Shown piece by piece: positions 32,586-44,721 of a stretch of DNA of 64,000 bases; within the stretch, counting starts at the first letter, position 1, and every line of letters starts with the position of its first letter. The stretch covers positions 12,838,960 through 12,902,959 of the forward strand of contig CP154955.1 in NCBI GenBank assembly GCA_039621445.1, read 5' to 3'. A program made the position numbers and the translations under genes. Below the pieces are notes generated by a model. It worked only from the letters and a program-made list of their open reading frames with translations, did no database searches and had not been told where the DNA came from. Origin of the DNA: Euglena gracilis (taxonomy: Eukaryota; Euglenida; Euglenophyceae; Euglenales).

Positions 32586-35500
32586 ATGAGGTTGTCCGTG
32601 AAGTTCGGGAAAGAGACGATGTATGTGACAGCCCCCCCCCCCCCCACTGGGCCCGCCTCTCCCGCCTCACAGAGAGTTGGACCTCCCTGGCACTGCCACC
32701 GTTGGGCAATTGAAAGAGGAATTGTCTGGCCGGACTGGTGTCCAGCCCACGGTGTGCCCCATCTTCTGTGGCATTTTTTTTGGGCGATGGCCCCCCTCCC
32801 TGCCAGGGGTTTTCTCAGGCCAGCACCTTTTTTCCAGCCAGCACCTCCCAGCCGGACTCGGACCCCCCCGCGGGGGTCTGCTGAAAATAAAGTTCGGGCC
32901 AGCCCAGCGAAGCCGAGATGGACCCAAAAAATTTCCGACGCAAATCGCCTTGGAAAAAAGGGGTCAAAAATCGCCGAGAATGGCATGTTTTGGGTGGTTT
33001 TTTTTGTAGATTTTTTCCTCCAATTTTGGCTGAAAAATTCCAACCCAGCCTGTTTTGTTTTGATTTTGCCTGTTTTGGGGCACCTGCCGGGTCCAGCTGC
33101 GAGCCGGCCAGACCCCCACCCTGGACCCCCCCACCCCCCGGGATGGGTTGAGTCAGCACCTTTTTTCCAGCCAGCACTTTTTTTCCAGCCCGCCCACAGG
33201 ACCCTCCCCCTGGGGGTCCTTAAGAAATCCCTTGCTCCCTGCGACAGTGTTGTGCCGTGGCAGGGTTTGTGCAATGGGAGGAAGGTGAATTTTCACATCC
33301 TGGAAACTGGTTCTGAAAAAGTGTCAGCCGACACGCGTGGAAGGTTTCCTATTCATCTTCCAGATTTGCAGCACAAATGGAACAGTGAAAGCGAAAGCAA
33401 TACGCAAATATTTATCAGAAATACAAAAAAATCGTACAATCCGCAATAAGTGTAATCGTTTTTTATTGGGGTCTGAAGAGACATATTGCAACAAAAGGTT
33501 GAATTTCTGTGTGACCAAACTTCGTGCATTATTTTCTTGTGCTTTAACCCCCGAACACAAATTGGTGGGCCAAATATTGCCCACGGGGTCGCCATGCATA
33601 TTTTTGAGCATTTTATTGCACAAACAATGTGGCCAAACTCTTCCACTTCATGCAGGAAGGGTCGAAACTGACCAGATGGAGGTTGCTAGTGAGGTTCTTC
33701 CACAAAGTTCAGAATGGGGGAAGAGGAATCATTTTTTTGGCATTTTCTTCACACAGTGGACAATAATCACAAAAAGTGATGGGGCATCACACAAATTTTC
33801 CCATCGTTCTTTTTCCCATCATTTTCTTATGCTCGTTAGAGGATCCACTTCCGATGGTGCCAAATTTTACAAAGAGGTGGGGAGTGTAGTGTGTTTGCTC
33901 ATCAGCGAAAAGTCATGAAACAGCAATCAAGTTGAACCATTTCCTCGTCGATTTTACCCTGTGATATTTGTTTCCCATCATTTTTTTGACCTGGAATTTT
34001 TTTGTGAAATTTGCATCTATTTCTTTGATGATATGGGGAACCCAAAAAGTTGACACAATTTTTGCTCTGGTGCCCCTTTCACCCTTTTGGATGAATCAAA
34101 GATATGAGATGAAGCAAAGTTATGTGCTTTCTTCGGACACTCTCCTTCTCAAACCCAGTTCTTTTAGAAATTTGAAATTTTTTGCCTTTCAAAACTGTGC
34201 CTATGGCTTGGGCTCCAACTGTGTTCATCCTGTGCAAAACAGTTTGAGATTTTGAAAAACACGTGTCAAAGATGTGAATAGTTTTCCGAAAAAAATTCAC
34301 TTCTTGAATCGATTCACAGATGCAGAAACTGATGTTGAAGACCCAGCTGAAGGAGGATGACAAGAGCCTTGAGGCCCTGGGCATAAAGGAGGGGACCAAG
34401 ATGATGTTGATGGGTGTGTGGGCGGCAGAGGTTGCCTTGGCCTTGGGTCCCCTCTTGATGAACTACCCTGTTTTTTTTGAAATCAGCATACACCAACAAC
34501 CAGGCTTTAGGCTTTGGAAGGTTGTACCCCCTGCTGAGCTGGATGCTCTGGGGGGGGGGCAAGAAACAAACTGGGGTAAGTTTTGTTCTGTCGTAGTTGT
34601 TGCGTTTTTTTCGGGAACCTTGATGGGATCGCCAGGGTCGCTTAGCTTTGGATGTTGTCCTGGGCAGAATTTGGGGTCTGCTGAAAGCTGGAGTGCTTGA
34701 ATCTGGAGGCAAGCCCCCACCCACCTCTTTTAACCAGTCCTCTTCAGCCCATATGCAAATGAGTTGAATTGGCAGAACTTGAATCGACCTCCTTGTGGTG
34801 GAGGATATCTGGGCAACTCCCATCGTCCGCCATGTCCCAGGCATCCCTTGAACCCAAACACAATGGGATGTTCAGCAAATTCTCCCACCAGGTGTTGTGC
34901 TAACAACTTCCATGGCAACCCTGTATTGTCATCATCCTGTGTTTGCCAGCGATAGGCTGTTCTGGCGGTGGGTTTTCAGCCGAATCGTGCAGGAACCACG
35001 GTGGAGCAGGCCTTGAACATGGCGCTGGTCCCTGTGATCACGGAGGAGGTGAAACCTGCCGAGACTGCATCCACAGGTCCCTTGCTTTGGATTTGAAGGC
35101 AGTTTGGGTTAATTGCTGTCACACGCCACGACACAGCAATACCAATCAAACTGCAGATAATGAAAAAAACAATAAAAAGTTCTTTTCAATTTTCAGTGTC
35201 AAAGATTTGTACTAGGAGTGATTTCCCCCTCCTCCCAGAGGCGGAGGCAGAAAAGCGGCGGCACGAAAAGGTCATCAAGTTGGGCCCCCCGAAGGACGCC
35301 ACCCCTGGGGTGGTCGGTCAACAGGTCTGCCTCCTCATGGCCACGCTCCAAATACTGCCACTACTACTACTACTTACTCATCTACATGCTCAGGACAAAT
35401 AGGTCAGAGAAGAGAATGCAGTCGCAATTATGTGACACCCCCTAAAAAAAGTGCACAGGTGCGAATATTTTCAGGATGTGGTTTCGGACCCCAAGGGGTG

Positions 35501-36030
35501 CGCACTTATTAGGGCACTGCGCACTTATTAGGACAAAGCCCAAAATACTTACTTTTCCCCAACTCTTTTTCAGCTTTTCCCCTCATGTGATGTCAAGTGA
35601 TCGTGTGTCAAATTTGGGCTCGGACGACAGAAGTATTTGGTTTGATAAGGTCAGTTTTCAGGTTTGTGTGTGCCTGAGATGTGACTTGATTTCTCCTTTG
35701 GCCTTTGGGGGAGGTGTGCACTTTTTAGGGAGGTAGTTTCAAACCCTTGGGGGTGCACACTTATTTGGGCACTGCGCATAATTAGGGCACTGCGCACTTA
35801 TTAGGGGGGGTTTATTCAATTTTGATGGATGACTGGCCTCTTGCTTGATCAATGAGCCCTGGGGGGAACTTTTAAGTGTTCTCGGAAGCCCAAGCTTTGC
35901 AGAAGATGTATTGCTGATGTTGGAGTCAAAGGAACAAATCGGTCGAAAAGCATGCAATATACTGCAATTTACTTTCAGATTTGGTACCTGGTTTGACATG
36001 TTGGTAGAATTTCAACGTTCCACACGCACT

Positions 36031-36062
<32 letters not shown>

Positions 36063-37703
36063 CCAATCCCCAAATAATTTTGCCCCTGCAAAGTTAATGG
36101 ACCGAACTTTTTGGCCCCTCCCCCAAACCCATTGATGGACCGATTGACCACTCTTCCCAAAAACAATTTGCTGTCAAATGTTGTATTTTTAGGAAAAAAA
36201 TATGGCATAATTTAATGCTTCTATTCATCAAACAACATTATGAGAACATAAGGATTAATTTTTTGTGCTCACCACCTCTATATGTTTTCGAAAAGGATTG
36301 CATCATTTTGCACGTTTTTTTCCTTTGTGAAGGGGGACAATGCTATTTGGACGGATCTATTTCGGCATTCCTCCCCGCAAAGTTATTTCGGCATTCCTCC
36401 CAACAACAGATCTTACAAAGGAGTACATCGGTTGGGGATTTTTCGGCACTTGCGCCAATTTGGTGCCCTCCCTCCAACCCTCCCCATGTCCTTTGGTGTG
36501 AAGTATTAGTTTGGGGGTACCACCACTCTTTTCGAAGTCGAAAATGAACATGGCTGTATTTTTCAAGAGGGTTGCAAAAATGTTCGATTTGGCATTTTTT
36601 TTTGGCAGTGACCATGAGGGAGTGGAGGGGGGGGGATTGTGCTCCCACTTCCCCTGCTCCGGCCGGTCCCCTCCCCCCATAAAAGCCAAAACCATTTTCG
36701 GGTTTTTTTTTGCAAGTGCATTTTTTTAACAAATTTTTTAACAAACAGTACAATATAAAATATAAAAGTATTTAGTATTTCTTAGTGCAATTTTTACATT
36801 TTTTAAATTTTTTTTGACCTTGCTCCCCCTCAGGTCCCAGTCATCCCCGACCAGTCCTACACCGGCATGCTGAACGCCCGAGGGGAACGGGTTCGGCTCA
36901 CCCTCAAGGTGTGCTTGGGGGCCGGATGGGAGGGCCTTCCCCCAATCCAGAAAGTGCCACGCCACAAGCCATCTCAGGCCCCCATTCCGGCGTAGCTTTG
37001 GTGCCGTCCTTTGCGATACGATCCCCACCTCCCCACCAATGTGTGCGGGTCCCCTCAGAGCGGCACCAATGAGCTCTGGATCTCCAGCAACGTTGGTTGC
37101 CAGAAGCTGCCGTTCGACCAGGTCACGGACGTCACCGTCACGCCCATTGAGGAGCACCCAGGTCCGCTGTATTACAGCACCCAGGCCCCCATCCCTATGG
37201 GTGTCAGGCTCGGACCTGGAGGAGGGTTTGGTCAGAATTGGCGGAGGTTTTGGCCATGTACCATGAACGTTTCCAAACTGGAAAAGGAACTGAAAGTTTG
37301 TGCCTTGAAATCTCGATCTCCAACGTGACACAGCACATGAACACACACACGCACCTGGCATAGTGACACACACACACACACACACACAGATATCACCATG
37401 CACACAGGAAAGCAATAAAAGCACCAGCAAGGGTCTGTCATGCCTCTTTGTCCTCTCCACCTCAACAATTTTGCTGCTTGTTCTCTTCCTCCCTCCCTCT
37501 TATTTCCATTCTCTCCTTCCGTCATCAGCAGCCTTTTGGCCATTCCCCGCCCTTCCTCATCAGGATATTGCATCTTTTCACTGCACGTCGGCAAGAACCA
37601 CAAGGTGCACCTCTACTTCGTTCCGATGCAATTCTCCCGCAGTTTGAAGACTCACATCGTAGGGTACAGCCAAGTGTCAGGTGCAGCTGAGTGGCTTCAC
37701 TGA
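32586..37703 (+). CDS. UBFD1: UBFD1-like ubiquitin-family domain protein, copy 1, eight exons
   Basis: Exons 32586-32620, 32673-32751, 34320-34413, 34993-35076, 35239-35324, 36834-36908, 37059-37161 and 37564-37703 join in phase through GT-AG introns of 52, 1568, 579, 162, 1509, 150 and 402 bp. The 696-nt CDS encodes 231 residues. Residues 1-70 are a ubiquitin-like domain (SVKFGKET, VGQLKEELSGRTGVQPT, MQKLMLKTQLKEDDKS, EGTKMMLMG). A charged linker follows (EKRRHEKVIKLG), then the UBFD1 C-terminal domain from about 134: SYTGMLNARGERVRLTLK, NELWISSNVGCQKLPFDQ, VTPIEEHPGYCIFSLHVG, VHLYFVPMQF. The order matches animal UBFD1 closely. UBFD1 is a poorly understood ubiquitin-like protein linked in humans to NF-kB regulation. 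The last exon could splice at GTAGG/GTACAG instead of stopping at 37703, so the C-terminus is the least certain part. Confidence 0.9.
35478..35815 (+). repeat. G-tract word modules with CACTGCGCACTTATTAGG, inside UBFD1 intron 5
   Basis: GGTTTCGGACCCCAAGGGG is followed by TGCGCACTTATTAGGGCACT and GCGCACTTATTAGG. A second module at 35735-35815 has AGTTTCAAACCCTTGGGGG, CACACTTATTTGGGCACTGC, GCATAATTAGGGCACTGC and GCACTTATTAGGGGGGG. Copy 2: about 56306-56643. Confidence 0.85.
36030..36062. repeat. AC microsatellite in UBFD1 intron 5
   Basis: CACACACACACACAAACACAC-type run of about 33 bp. A second short AC run lies in intron 7 at 37362-37388. Both recur in copy 2. Confidence 0.9.
36064..36420 (+). 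repeat. Intronic dispersed element, member 2
   Basis: Counterpart of 28360-28720, located in UBFD1 intron 5. It is diverged, but collinear blocks are clear (TAATTTAATGCTTCTATTCA is identical). Copy 2: about 56892-57248. Confidence 0.75.
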
Positions 37704-37809
37704 GGAGTTGACGAAAGTGGACAACGTGGGATGGGATCCATTTTCATTTAATTTGGATTTTGCTGCTCCTTGTTGTTCTTGCTGCTGCTGGTACCGTTGT
37801 TGCCGAGTA

Positions 37810-37822
37810 NNNNNNNNNNNNN
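37810..37822. other. Assembly gap of 13 N
   Basis: Thirteen undetermined bases exactly between the end of copy 1 (TTGCCGAGTA) and the start of copy 2 (AATGAAGGTTAACTG). The true junction is therefore unknown. Confidence 0.99.
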
Positions 37823-39539
37823 AATGAAGGTTAACTGACACTCATCTTGGGGATCAAAAGAGAACGGCCATGAGGTCCTAACAGGTCCAATGAGAATGGG
37901 TCTCACCTTGTCAATTAGGGGTTTTTCTGAGAATGGGTTGAGGGGGAAATTTTATGATGTGACAATTTGCCTCCAAATGTTTAGATTTTTAAATTATAAG
38001 TGTTTTCCAGGTGGTGGTTTGGGACGCGCACTGAAGTGATTCATATGTGATAACAAGGAAGCCGTTGCAAAAGTTTTCACTGCTTTTCATCTCCCTTGCA
38101 TTTTACAATGGGTTTGATTTAGTGCTTCCATTTAGGGTTGGCCATGTTTGTCATTTGTCACAGAGAAAGTGAACCAAAATGGCCAATTCTTATTTTACTC
38201 AAAAATTGCCCTTAGTTTTGCCTTTGTTGCAAACGCTTTCCTTTGGATTTTGACATAGACGTGACATAAGGGGTATCCCCCCCCCATGCCCCCCCCTGCG
38301 CGTCCCCCCCGAGGCTTCCCAGATTTTGGGCGGGCACATTTTTGGGTCGACCAAAGGAAAAGGTACAAAACCAATTGTGGGTGGCGGCACAAAGAAAACT
38401 CTTGGGGTAGTTGGGCCCCAGTTCCCCCCATTGTTTCCCCCCTTGTGGACACCCCCCCCACCCCCCGTGACCCAAGCCCGACGAATGACCCGTAACCAAC
38501 CCAGCGAGCCGATGGGTGGTTGGGTTTTGGTTGGGCTGATTTGGTACAAAGTATATCGGGGGCTTAAGAATTCAGCAAATATACCGGTTAGTGCATTTGA
38601 GTGGGCAGTTGGGCCGACTAGTTGGCCTGACTGTGCCACTGCCCCCCGTCTCGCCTAGTCGGGCCGATCACCCCCCCCCCCCAGTCTACCAGGACAAAGC
38701 CGGTGAGGGACTTTCACTGATATGGACGGATGGACATTGGAACCTGCAAATTGATATTTTGATGCTCCAAAAATAGATCCAAATTAAGATTTAATCACAT
38801 TTTTTGGCAATTCCTGTTCCTAATTTGGGTGACCAATTCCTAATTAGGTGCCATTTTTGCTCCCTACTAGGGATCTGAAAACCCTCCATGTGGTTGCGGG
38901 TCGGGGGGGGGGAGGGTGGGTCGGGGTGGGGGGTCGCGGGCGGGGACACCCCCGTTACCCAAAAGTTCTTAAATAGGTTAAATGTGACGTTGTGTGGTGA
39001 AGGTATGGTCGCCTGTGAGACCCGTCAATGAACTAACTGCCACGTTCCCCGCAGTGCCTCCACCCCATTGGCGACCCCCCCCCCGCCAGACCCACCCCCC
39101 CGCGACCTGTACAACCCCCATCGGCAAAGAGGAATTATTTCAGAATGGACCAGAGCTTTAATTCACCAGGAATCTTTACACCTTTGCATGCTCCATATGT
39201 GCACACAACCAACACCGTCTGACTTTTGGCCCACAAGCCTTTTACACGTGACACATTGGCCGCATGGTGATGGTGTTGTAAAACAAGCATTGTTGGACTT
39301 TGTTTCACACCTGCCGAACTAGCATGACATCGTTCTAAATTACACATCGTTTTCACCCCATCACACCCTGCTGCCACATGCAATTTTGTTCCGAAATAAA
39401 TCAATTTTCCAAAATCAATCAATCCGAAAAAATCAATTTTGAGGGAAAAAATCAGTTTCAGCACACAAAAAACCATCCGTTGTTTCAAAAGAGCTCGCTG
39501 TGACATCAGTCGAAGTTGATTTTTCCCCCAGTGTCTGAC

Positions 39540-40105
39540 CCCCCAAAGTGGTGCGCCCACGCCCCCCCCCGTCTCCTCGCCTATCGGCCGCTCACCCCAC
39601 CCCCCTCAGTCTACCAGACAAAGCCGGTTGGGGATTTTCCTGATATGGACTCCTTGAACCTGCAATTATATTTCGTGATGCTCCCAAAAATAGATCCCAT
39701 TAAGAAGTTAATCACACATTTGTTTGGGGGTTCGCGGCGGGACAACCCCCGTTACCCAACAAGTCTTAATATAGTTAAATGTGACTTTTGTGTGAGGTCT
39801 GGGTCGCCGGTGACCCGTCTAAACTTGCCACATGTCCCCCTGACCCTCCCCCTGCGACCCCCCCCCCCCCGCCGCGATCACACCCCCAGCAAACCTGCCA
39901 CCCCCCCCATCGCAAGAGAATTATTCTCAGAAGACTACCAAGGTAAAGGCTTGGGTTTGCTATGTTGGTTTCAAGTTGCAGCATTCGCGATCCTGGGGGC
40001 ATTTCTTTTGCCTCTCTGGGATTCATTTCATATTAAATGTTCCGTTGTGTGTGAGTCTGGGTCGCCTTGTGACCCCGTCCAAAACTGCCACGTTCCCCCG
40101 TTTTT
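39540..40105 (+). repeat. Partial internal repeat inside copy 2
   Basis: Carries a second, error-rich version of 38640-39150 (GTCTACCAG, ACAAAGCCGGT, TGATATGGAC, CAAAAATAGATCC, CCCCCGTTACCCAA) and a second GTGTGAG-TCTGGGTCGCC stretch. 40130-40210 is a long C tract with T interruptions. Confidence 0.7.
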
Positions 40106-42512
40106 CAGGTGTGCTTTTTACACACACCTCCCCCCCCCCCCCCTCCCCCCCCCCCCCCCCCCCCCTCCCCCCCCTCCCCCCCTGCCTCACCCCCTCCTTC
40201 CCCCCCCCCTTGCTTGCCTCCCTCACAAATATTTCTCAACCTTTCTCATACGCTTCTTTTCCAGAAGGGGGAGGGGTGATGGCTGGCTGGTACCCCCAGG
40301 ATTTTTTTTTTGCTTTTGGAAGTGCAAAAAAAATGGGCCAAAATGGGTTGTTGTCACTTGGCCGGTGGAGGGATCACGGCCTTCCACAATGACCTGTCGT
40401 CGAAGGGAAAGTGGTTCAATGAAATATGACTTTTGTGGGTTGTGGACTTTTTTCTGTTTTGGATTCTTGGGGTGAGACACTTATTTGGGCACTGCTGCGC
40501 ACCATTAACCCCATTTGCAAGGCTGAGGTTTGCAAAACAACCTCAACCTCAATGTTTCCTTGAATGTCCAAAATTAAGAAAAATTAAGATTGTCCAAAAC
40601 TATGCTTTTTGAACTCACAAAAAGCATTGTTTGGACATTCTTATATTGTAGAACCTTCCTGAAAGGCAAGTTTGGCAAGTTTCCATCAACGGACAACACA
40701 TGTGGTTTGGAAACAAGAAAAATCAATGTGGGTTGGCAATTTTAAACACGGAGATAGGTGACAATTGCCCAATGTTTGAGAATTCCAGCTAATTTGCCTT
40801 GCTTTGTACAGTTTTTTTTTTCCATGGAGTCCTTTCCCTTAGGAGTTTGGTATAAAGATGACATCGAGGACACATTGAGGTTGGAAAACCTCAAAACCTC
40901 AACCTCAACCTCAATCCAATCCAATGGGCACTGCGCACTTAAATTGGGGGGTTTTACGCCCCAAGATGGTGAATCATTTTTAAAGTTGGGGCCCGGCTTT
41001 GGGGAGACACCCCCAATGCCGAGCCCTTCAGGGCCTAAAATGCATTGCAGGCATCATTTATTTCTGTCCTCAGGAGCTGAAGTTGACTACCACACAGTCA
41101 AGGATTCACCCAAAAGGTACAATCACCCCCCCCCTATACGAGAGACATTGCCTAATATCAGAGACCGCAAAAGCCTAAAATGGGCAGGATAATCCCCCCA
41201 GCAACCTGTCAATTTGCACGGGATGGAATCCAACCCCCCTGAGTAAATCAGCCAATGTCACCTGTTCATCACTTATCCCAACCCCAAAGCCAACCTGGAC
41301 CCGAATAAGGCAGAAAAACCCTATACGATTACGAAATTTGGGGTCATAAAAAGATACAGGATGCAATTTCCCAAACTGAATTCCCTGGTTTCTGATCAGA
41401 TGGGGGATAAATCAAATGGAGATTTCAATGGGGGGGATTAACCCCAAGGAGAAAAACCCTGGTTTTGTGTTTGGGCGGAAAAATTCAAGACTTTCAGGGG
41501 GGGTTTGTTATTTGCTGGGAAAATCAAACCTCCACACCCAAAAGTGTATGTGCCCAAATTTCGCCATTTTTGGCAAAATCCCAGCTGCTGACCATTCCTT
41601 GGACAAAAGTGTCAAACTCATGACCTAAAACTGTTACGAAGCGATGAAATTACTGCGATATTTTTCGTTCCGCACCACTCACACGACGCCTGTCAGCGTT
41701 TCTCCAGAGGGGTTTTATGTGTGGGGCAAAATTTCAAGGCCCACAAGGGGTATATTTTGGGGGTTGCGTTGAGGGGGGGGGTTGTATTGGGGGGTTTTTA
41801 TTTGGGGTGGGTTTTACTGGCTTTTTTTTGTGTTTGTGAGTTGGATTATTTTCGAAATCTTCTAGAAAAAGGCAGCAAAGAGGGCGACACAAACAGTGCT
41901 TGCAAGCTGGGGAGGGTCCCCTCTAGCTTGCACCGTGCCCAGGTCAGAAATTATTTTGATGTCACCGGCTGAAACATGAGTGGCATGGGATACAAGCGAC
42001 ACAAATTCACTGAGGTGTCAAAGCAATGAGGTGTTAAAACGGGTGAATAACGGGTGGAAAATGGGTCGAAAAACAGGTTGCCCTGCTGCCTTTTTTTTTG
42101 CAGTTTCAGTTTGTTGGACCCGATTTGACACCAGGTCCAGCAAAGTTCCAACTAGGGGTCAGCCTGTGAAAGGTTCAACCAGCTGAAAGATTTTCCAGAT
42201 TTCTTTGAAAAGCTGGTGAAAGAAAGGGAAAGCAATGATATGTGATTTTTCAGTAAGAGTGTGAGGTTCAGGGAGTGTGCTGCCTTTTGCCTTAACCATG
42301 GGCCAAAAATGGACAGAAATGAAAGAAATCACCCAGCTGGGTAATTTCAGGTGAAAATCAATTTTGCACAAGCTTCTGATTTTTGTGCTTTCCAGCCGTT
42401 TCTAATGATTTTTTTGGACCAATTTAACCCCAGCTTTGGATGGTTCCAGCCGGGGGGTCCCAACCAAAGGGAGGGGACCCAACAACCAACCAGTTCTTTT
42501 ATTTTATTCAAC

Positions 42513-42950
42513 TAACCCCCCCCCAATTAGAAGCCCCCCGGGGCTATTATTCAGTCACTTTGCGGAAACAGGGGGAAGGGCAGGGGGCTTCTAATTGGAC
42601 CCTTTGCTTAAAGGAAAAACCTTCGGCCGACGGTTGATCCGGGGATTGAGACCAGGGTGGTAGCTCACCGGGGCTGAGGAAGGGGACTTCTCAGTACTGC
42701 CGTAGTGCAGACGCTCGGGTGACCACTCAAACCCCCCCAATTAGAAGCCCCCCCCCCCCCAAATAACAACCCCCCAAAAACCCTCTTCCCCCCCCCAAAT
42801 TCGCCCTTTTCCGGGGATCCCCAGACACCAAAAAGGCCAATTGGGGGGGGCACAACGGGGGGGGGGGGAGGTCGCCTGAAAACCCCGAAAGGGCCAATCT
42901 GGGGGGGACACTTGGGGGGGGGGGCTGAGGGTGACAGCCCCCCCCCCAAC
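42513..42950. repeat. Compound G-tract palindrome in copy 2 (words AATTAGAAG and AGATTGGCCCTTT)
   Basis: Counterpart of 21704-22140. One arm of the second word has changed (AAATTCGCCCTTTT and AAAAAGGCCAATTGGGG), and C/G tract lengths differ, so palindrome arms diverge between the copies faster than the flanking DNA. Confidence 0.8.
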
Positions 42951-43052
42951 CAAGACGGCCAACAAAGTTGACCAAAAAAAAAATGGTGAAAAACTCGAAA
43001 AATCTTCTCGACAACAGGTCGACATCGGGAACAAAATTGATATCTGGTATCC

Positions 43053-43490
43053 TTGAAACATGGCCCATCCACTCAAAACTCAAAAAAAATGCGTCCAGCA
43101 AATTTTTTTAAATTTGGACCCCATCCGGTCATCGATGCCTTCGCGGACAGGCACAACTGTCAGTTCGCGGAATACTGGGACACGGCAACCGACGCCTTCC
43201 GGGAGGCCTGGGACCAACCACGGGTCCTGTGGATGAACCCGCCTTTCCGCGAACTCCCACAGCTTCTCCAACACGGACTGTCTCACGGAATCCATGCCAT
43301 CGTCCTGGCGCCAGATTGGTCCTCCGCCCTCGCTCGCCTGCAAAAAGTCGCCATCCGCGCCTCCAGGTTGCCGGTGGCACCTCAAAACCGGGTCCGCGGC
43401 ACGTCCCTCCTGCCGCACCATGGGCACTCTACCTCGATGTGCACGCTCCCCCACAGGCTCCCTGCAAACACACAGAGCACCCGACGTTAG
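43053..43490 (+). pseudogene. Retroelement RNase H-tail/methyltransferase-like fragment, copy 2
   Basis: Same domain as 22249-22680 with one amino-acid change (IRATRLPV to IRASRLPV) and an altered upstream stretch (FFKFGPHPVIDAF). The open frame is preserved in both copies, which is expected if they are alleles or a very recent duplication and need not mean selection. Confidence 0.7.
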
Positions 43491-44313
43491 AATTTTCCGT
43501 CCTCTGATCATTCACACACGCATTTTCTGTTTGATGATTGGGCAGAACTCTAGGGCTGCATTTCTTGCGCTGTTTTCTTGTTTATCCCCCATTTTTGCGT
43601 TCCACATTTTTAGTGCCACACACCCCCTGGCGTGAGAGGTGTCCGGCACAGGGCGTAGCTTAAGCTGGAGGGCACCCCATCCTCCGGTCTCCAGCCAACC
43701 AGCAGCCTTTTCCAGCCTGTAACGCATTTTTGCATTTTGGAGGTGCAAAAAAAATGGGACAAAATGGGCAAAATGGGTCGGACGATGGCTGGCCAGCTCA
43801 AATTTGGGGTCAAAGTGAACTGAGATTTTGATATTTTGCGCAACCGGCAGGTTTTGGTCGTTTTAACAGTTCGTTTTTTTTTCCCTACCAGGTTCGACCC
43901 CCAGTTGGTACCAGCTGTCCCCATGGCCCATGGGGCGTTCCAACAGCCTTGTTTCCAGCCTCTGTTCGCCATGGTCCAAAATGAAACACTGGAAGGTTGC
44001 CATTGGGGGTTGACAACACCCTTTGTTAACGCCCCTCTGCTTACAACACTGCCCACCCCATGTCACCCCCGTCTCTCCAATTTTAACCCCTCTTTTTGTC
44101 CCACCACCACCAAACCTCAATTTGCCACCCCCAAAAACACACGAACAAAAATATCCAGAAACTTTGTGATGAAGAAAAATAGACGTCCACCACCTGACCT
44201 CCATAAATTTTGCATATTTTGGACCCTATCCGTGAACACACCAAGCCTGGAATTACAACCCCCCACCCCCACTTCCAACCCCTCTTTGTGGTCAACGAGC
44301 AATTTAGATCCTA

Positions 44314-44721
44314 TAACCCCCCCCATTTAGAACGACCCCCCTCTGATAACGCCCCCCCCCCCATTTATACCGACCCATTCGGAGAATTCCACCAGTTTGA
44401 GAAATATAATGACCCATGTCGGGAAGCTGCAAGCAAAGCGCGGAAATACGCATGAGCGTTCGGGCTCGGACGGGTTATTTGAAGTACGAGCGGATAGACC
44501 GCTGCTTAGATGGTGCGGGGAGTGTGGGGAGAGGAGACATGGCTGTAAGGGACACAGAAAACTTCAGACACAAGGTCTCAATACCCCGACTTTGGGTAAC
44601 CCCCCCCCCCCATTTATAACGACCCCCCATTTATAACGACCCCCCATTTATAACGACCCCCTTTGGATTTTCCACCAACTCAAACGTCGGATAACGACGG
44701 GTCGTTATAAACGGGGGGGGT
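44314..44721. mobile_element. Palindromic element with word TTTATAACGACC, copy 2
   Basis: Counterpart of 23505-23895, with three instead of two right-hand ATTTATAACGACCCCC units. Confidence 0.8.

Larger units (their letters stand above)
17659..37809 (+). repeat. Segmental duplication, copy 1 (20.15 kb)
   Basis: From AATGAAGGTTAACTG at 17659 to TTGCCGAGTA at 37809, this whole stretch recurs in the same orientation at 37823-58634. From about 19.7 kb on, the copies are nearly identical, differing by scattered substitutions, homopolymer lengths and microsatellite lengths (for example 24700-24850). The first 2 kb corresponds to a much more indel-rich part of copy 2. Copy 1 stops exactly at the N gap. 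Confidence 0.97.

Noticed and set aside
32349-33449. A 366-codon plus-strand frame (and the 258-codon frame opposite it)
   Set aside because: It reads through UBFD1 exons 1-2 and introns in a mostly wrong frame; splice-consistent exons explain the conserved parts.
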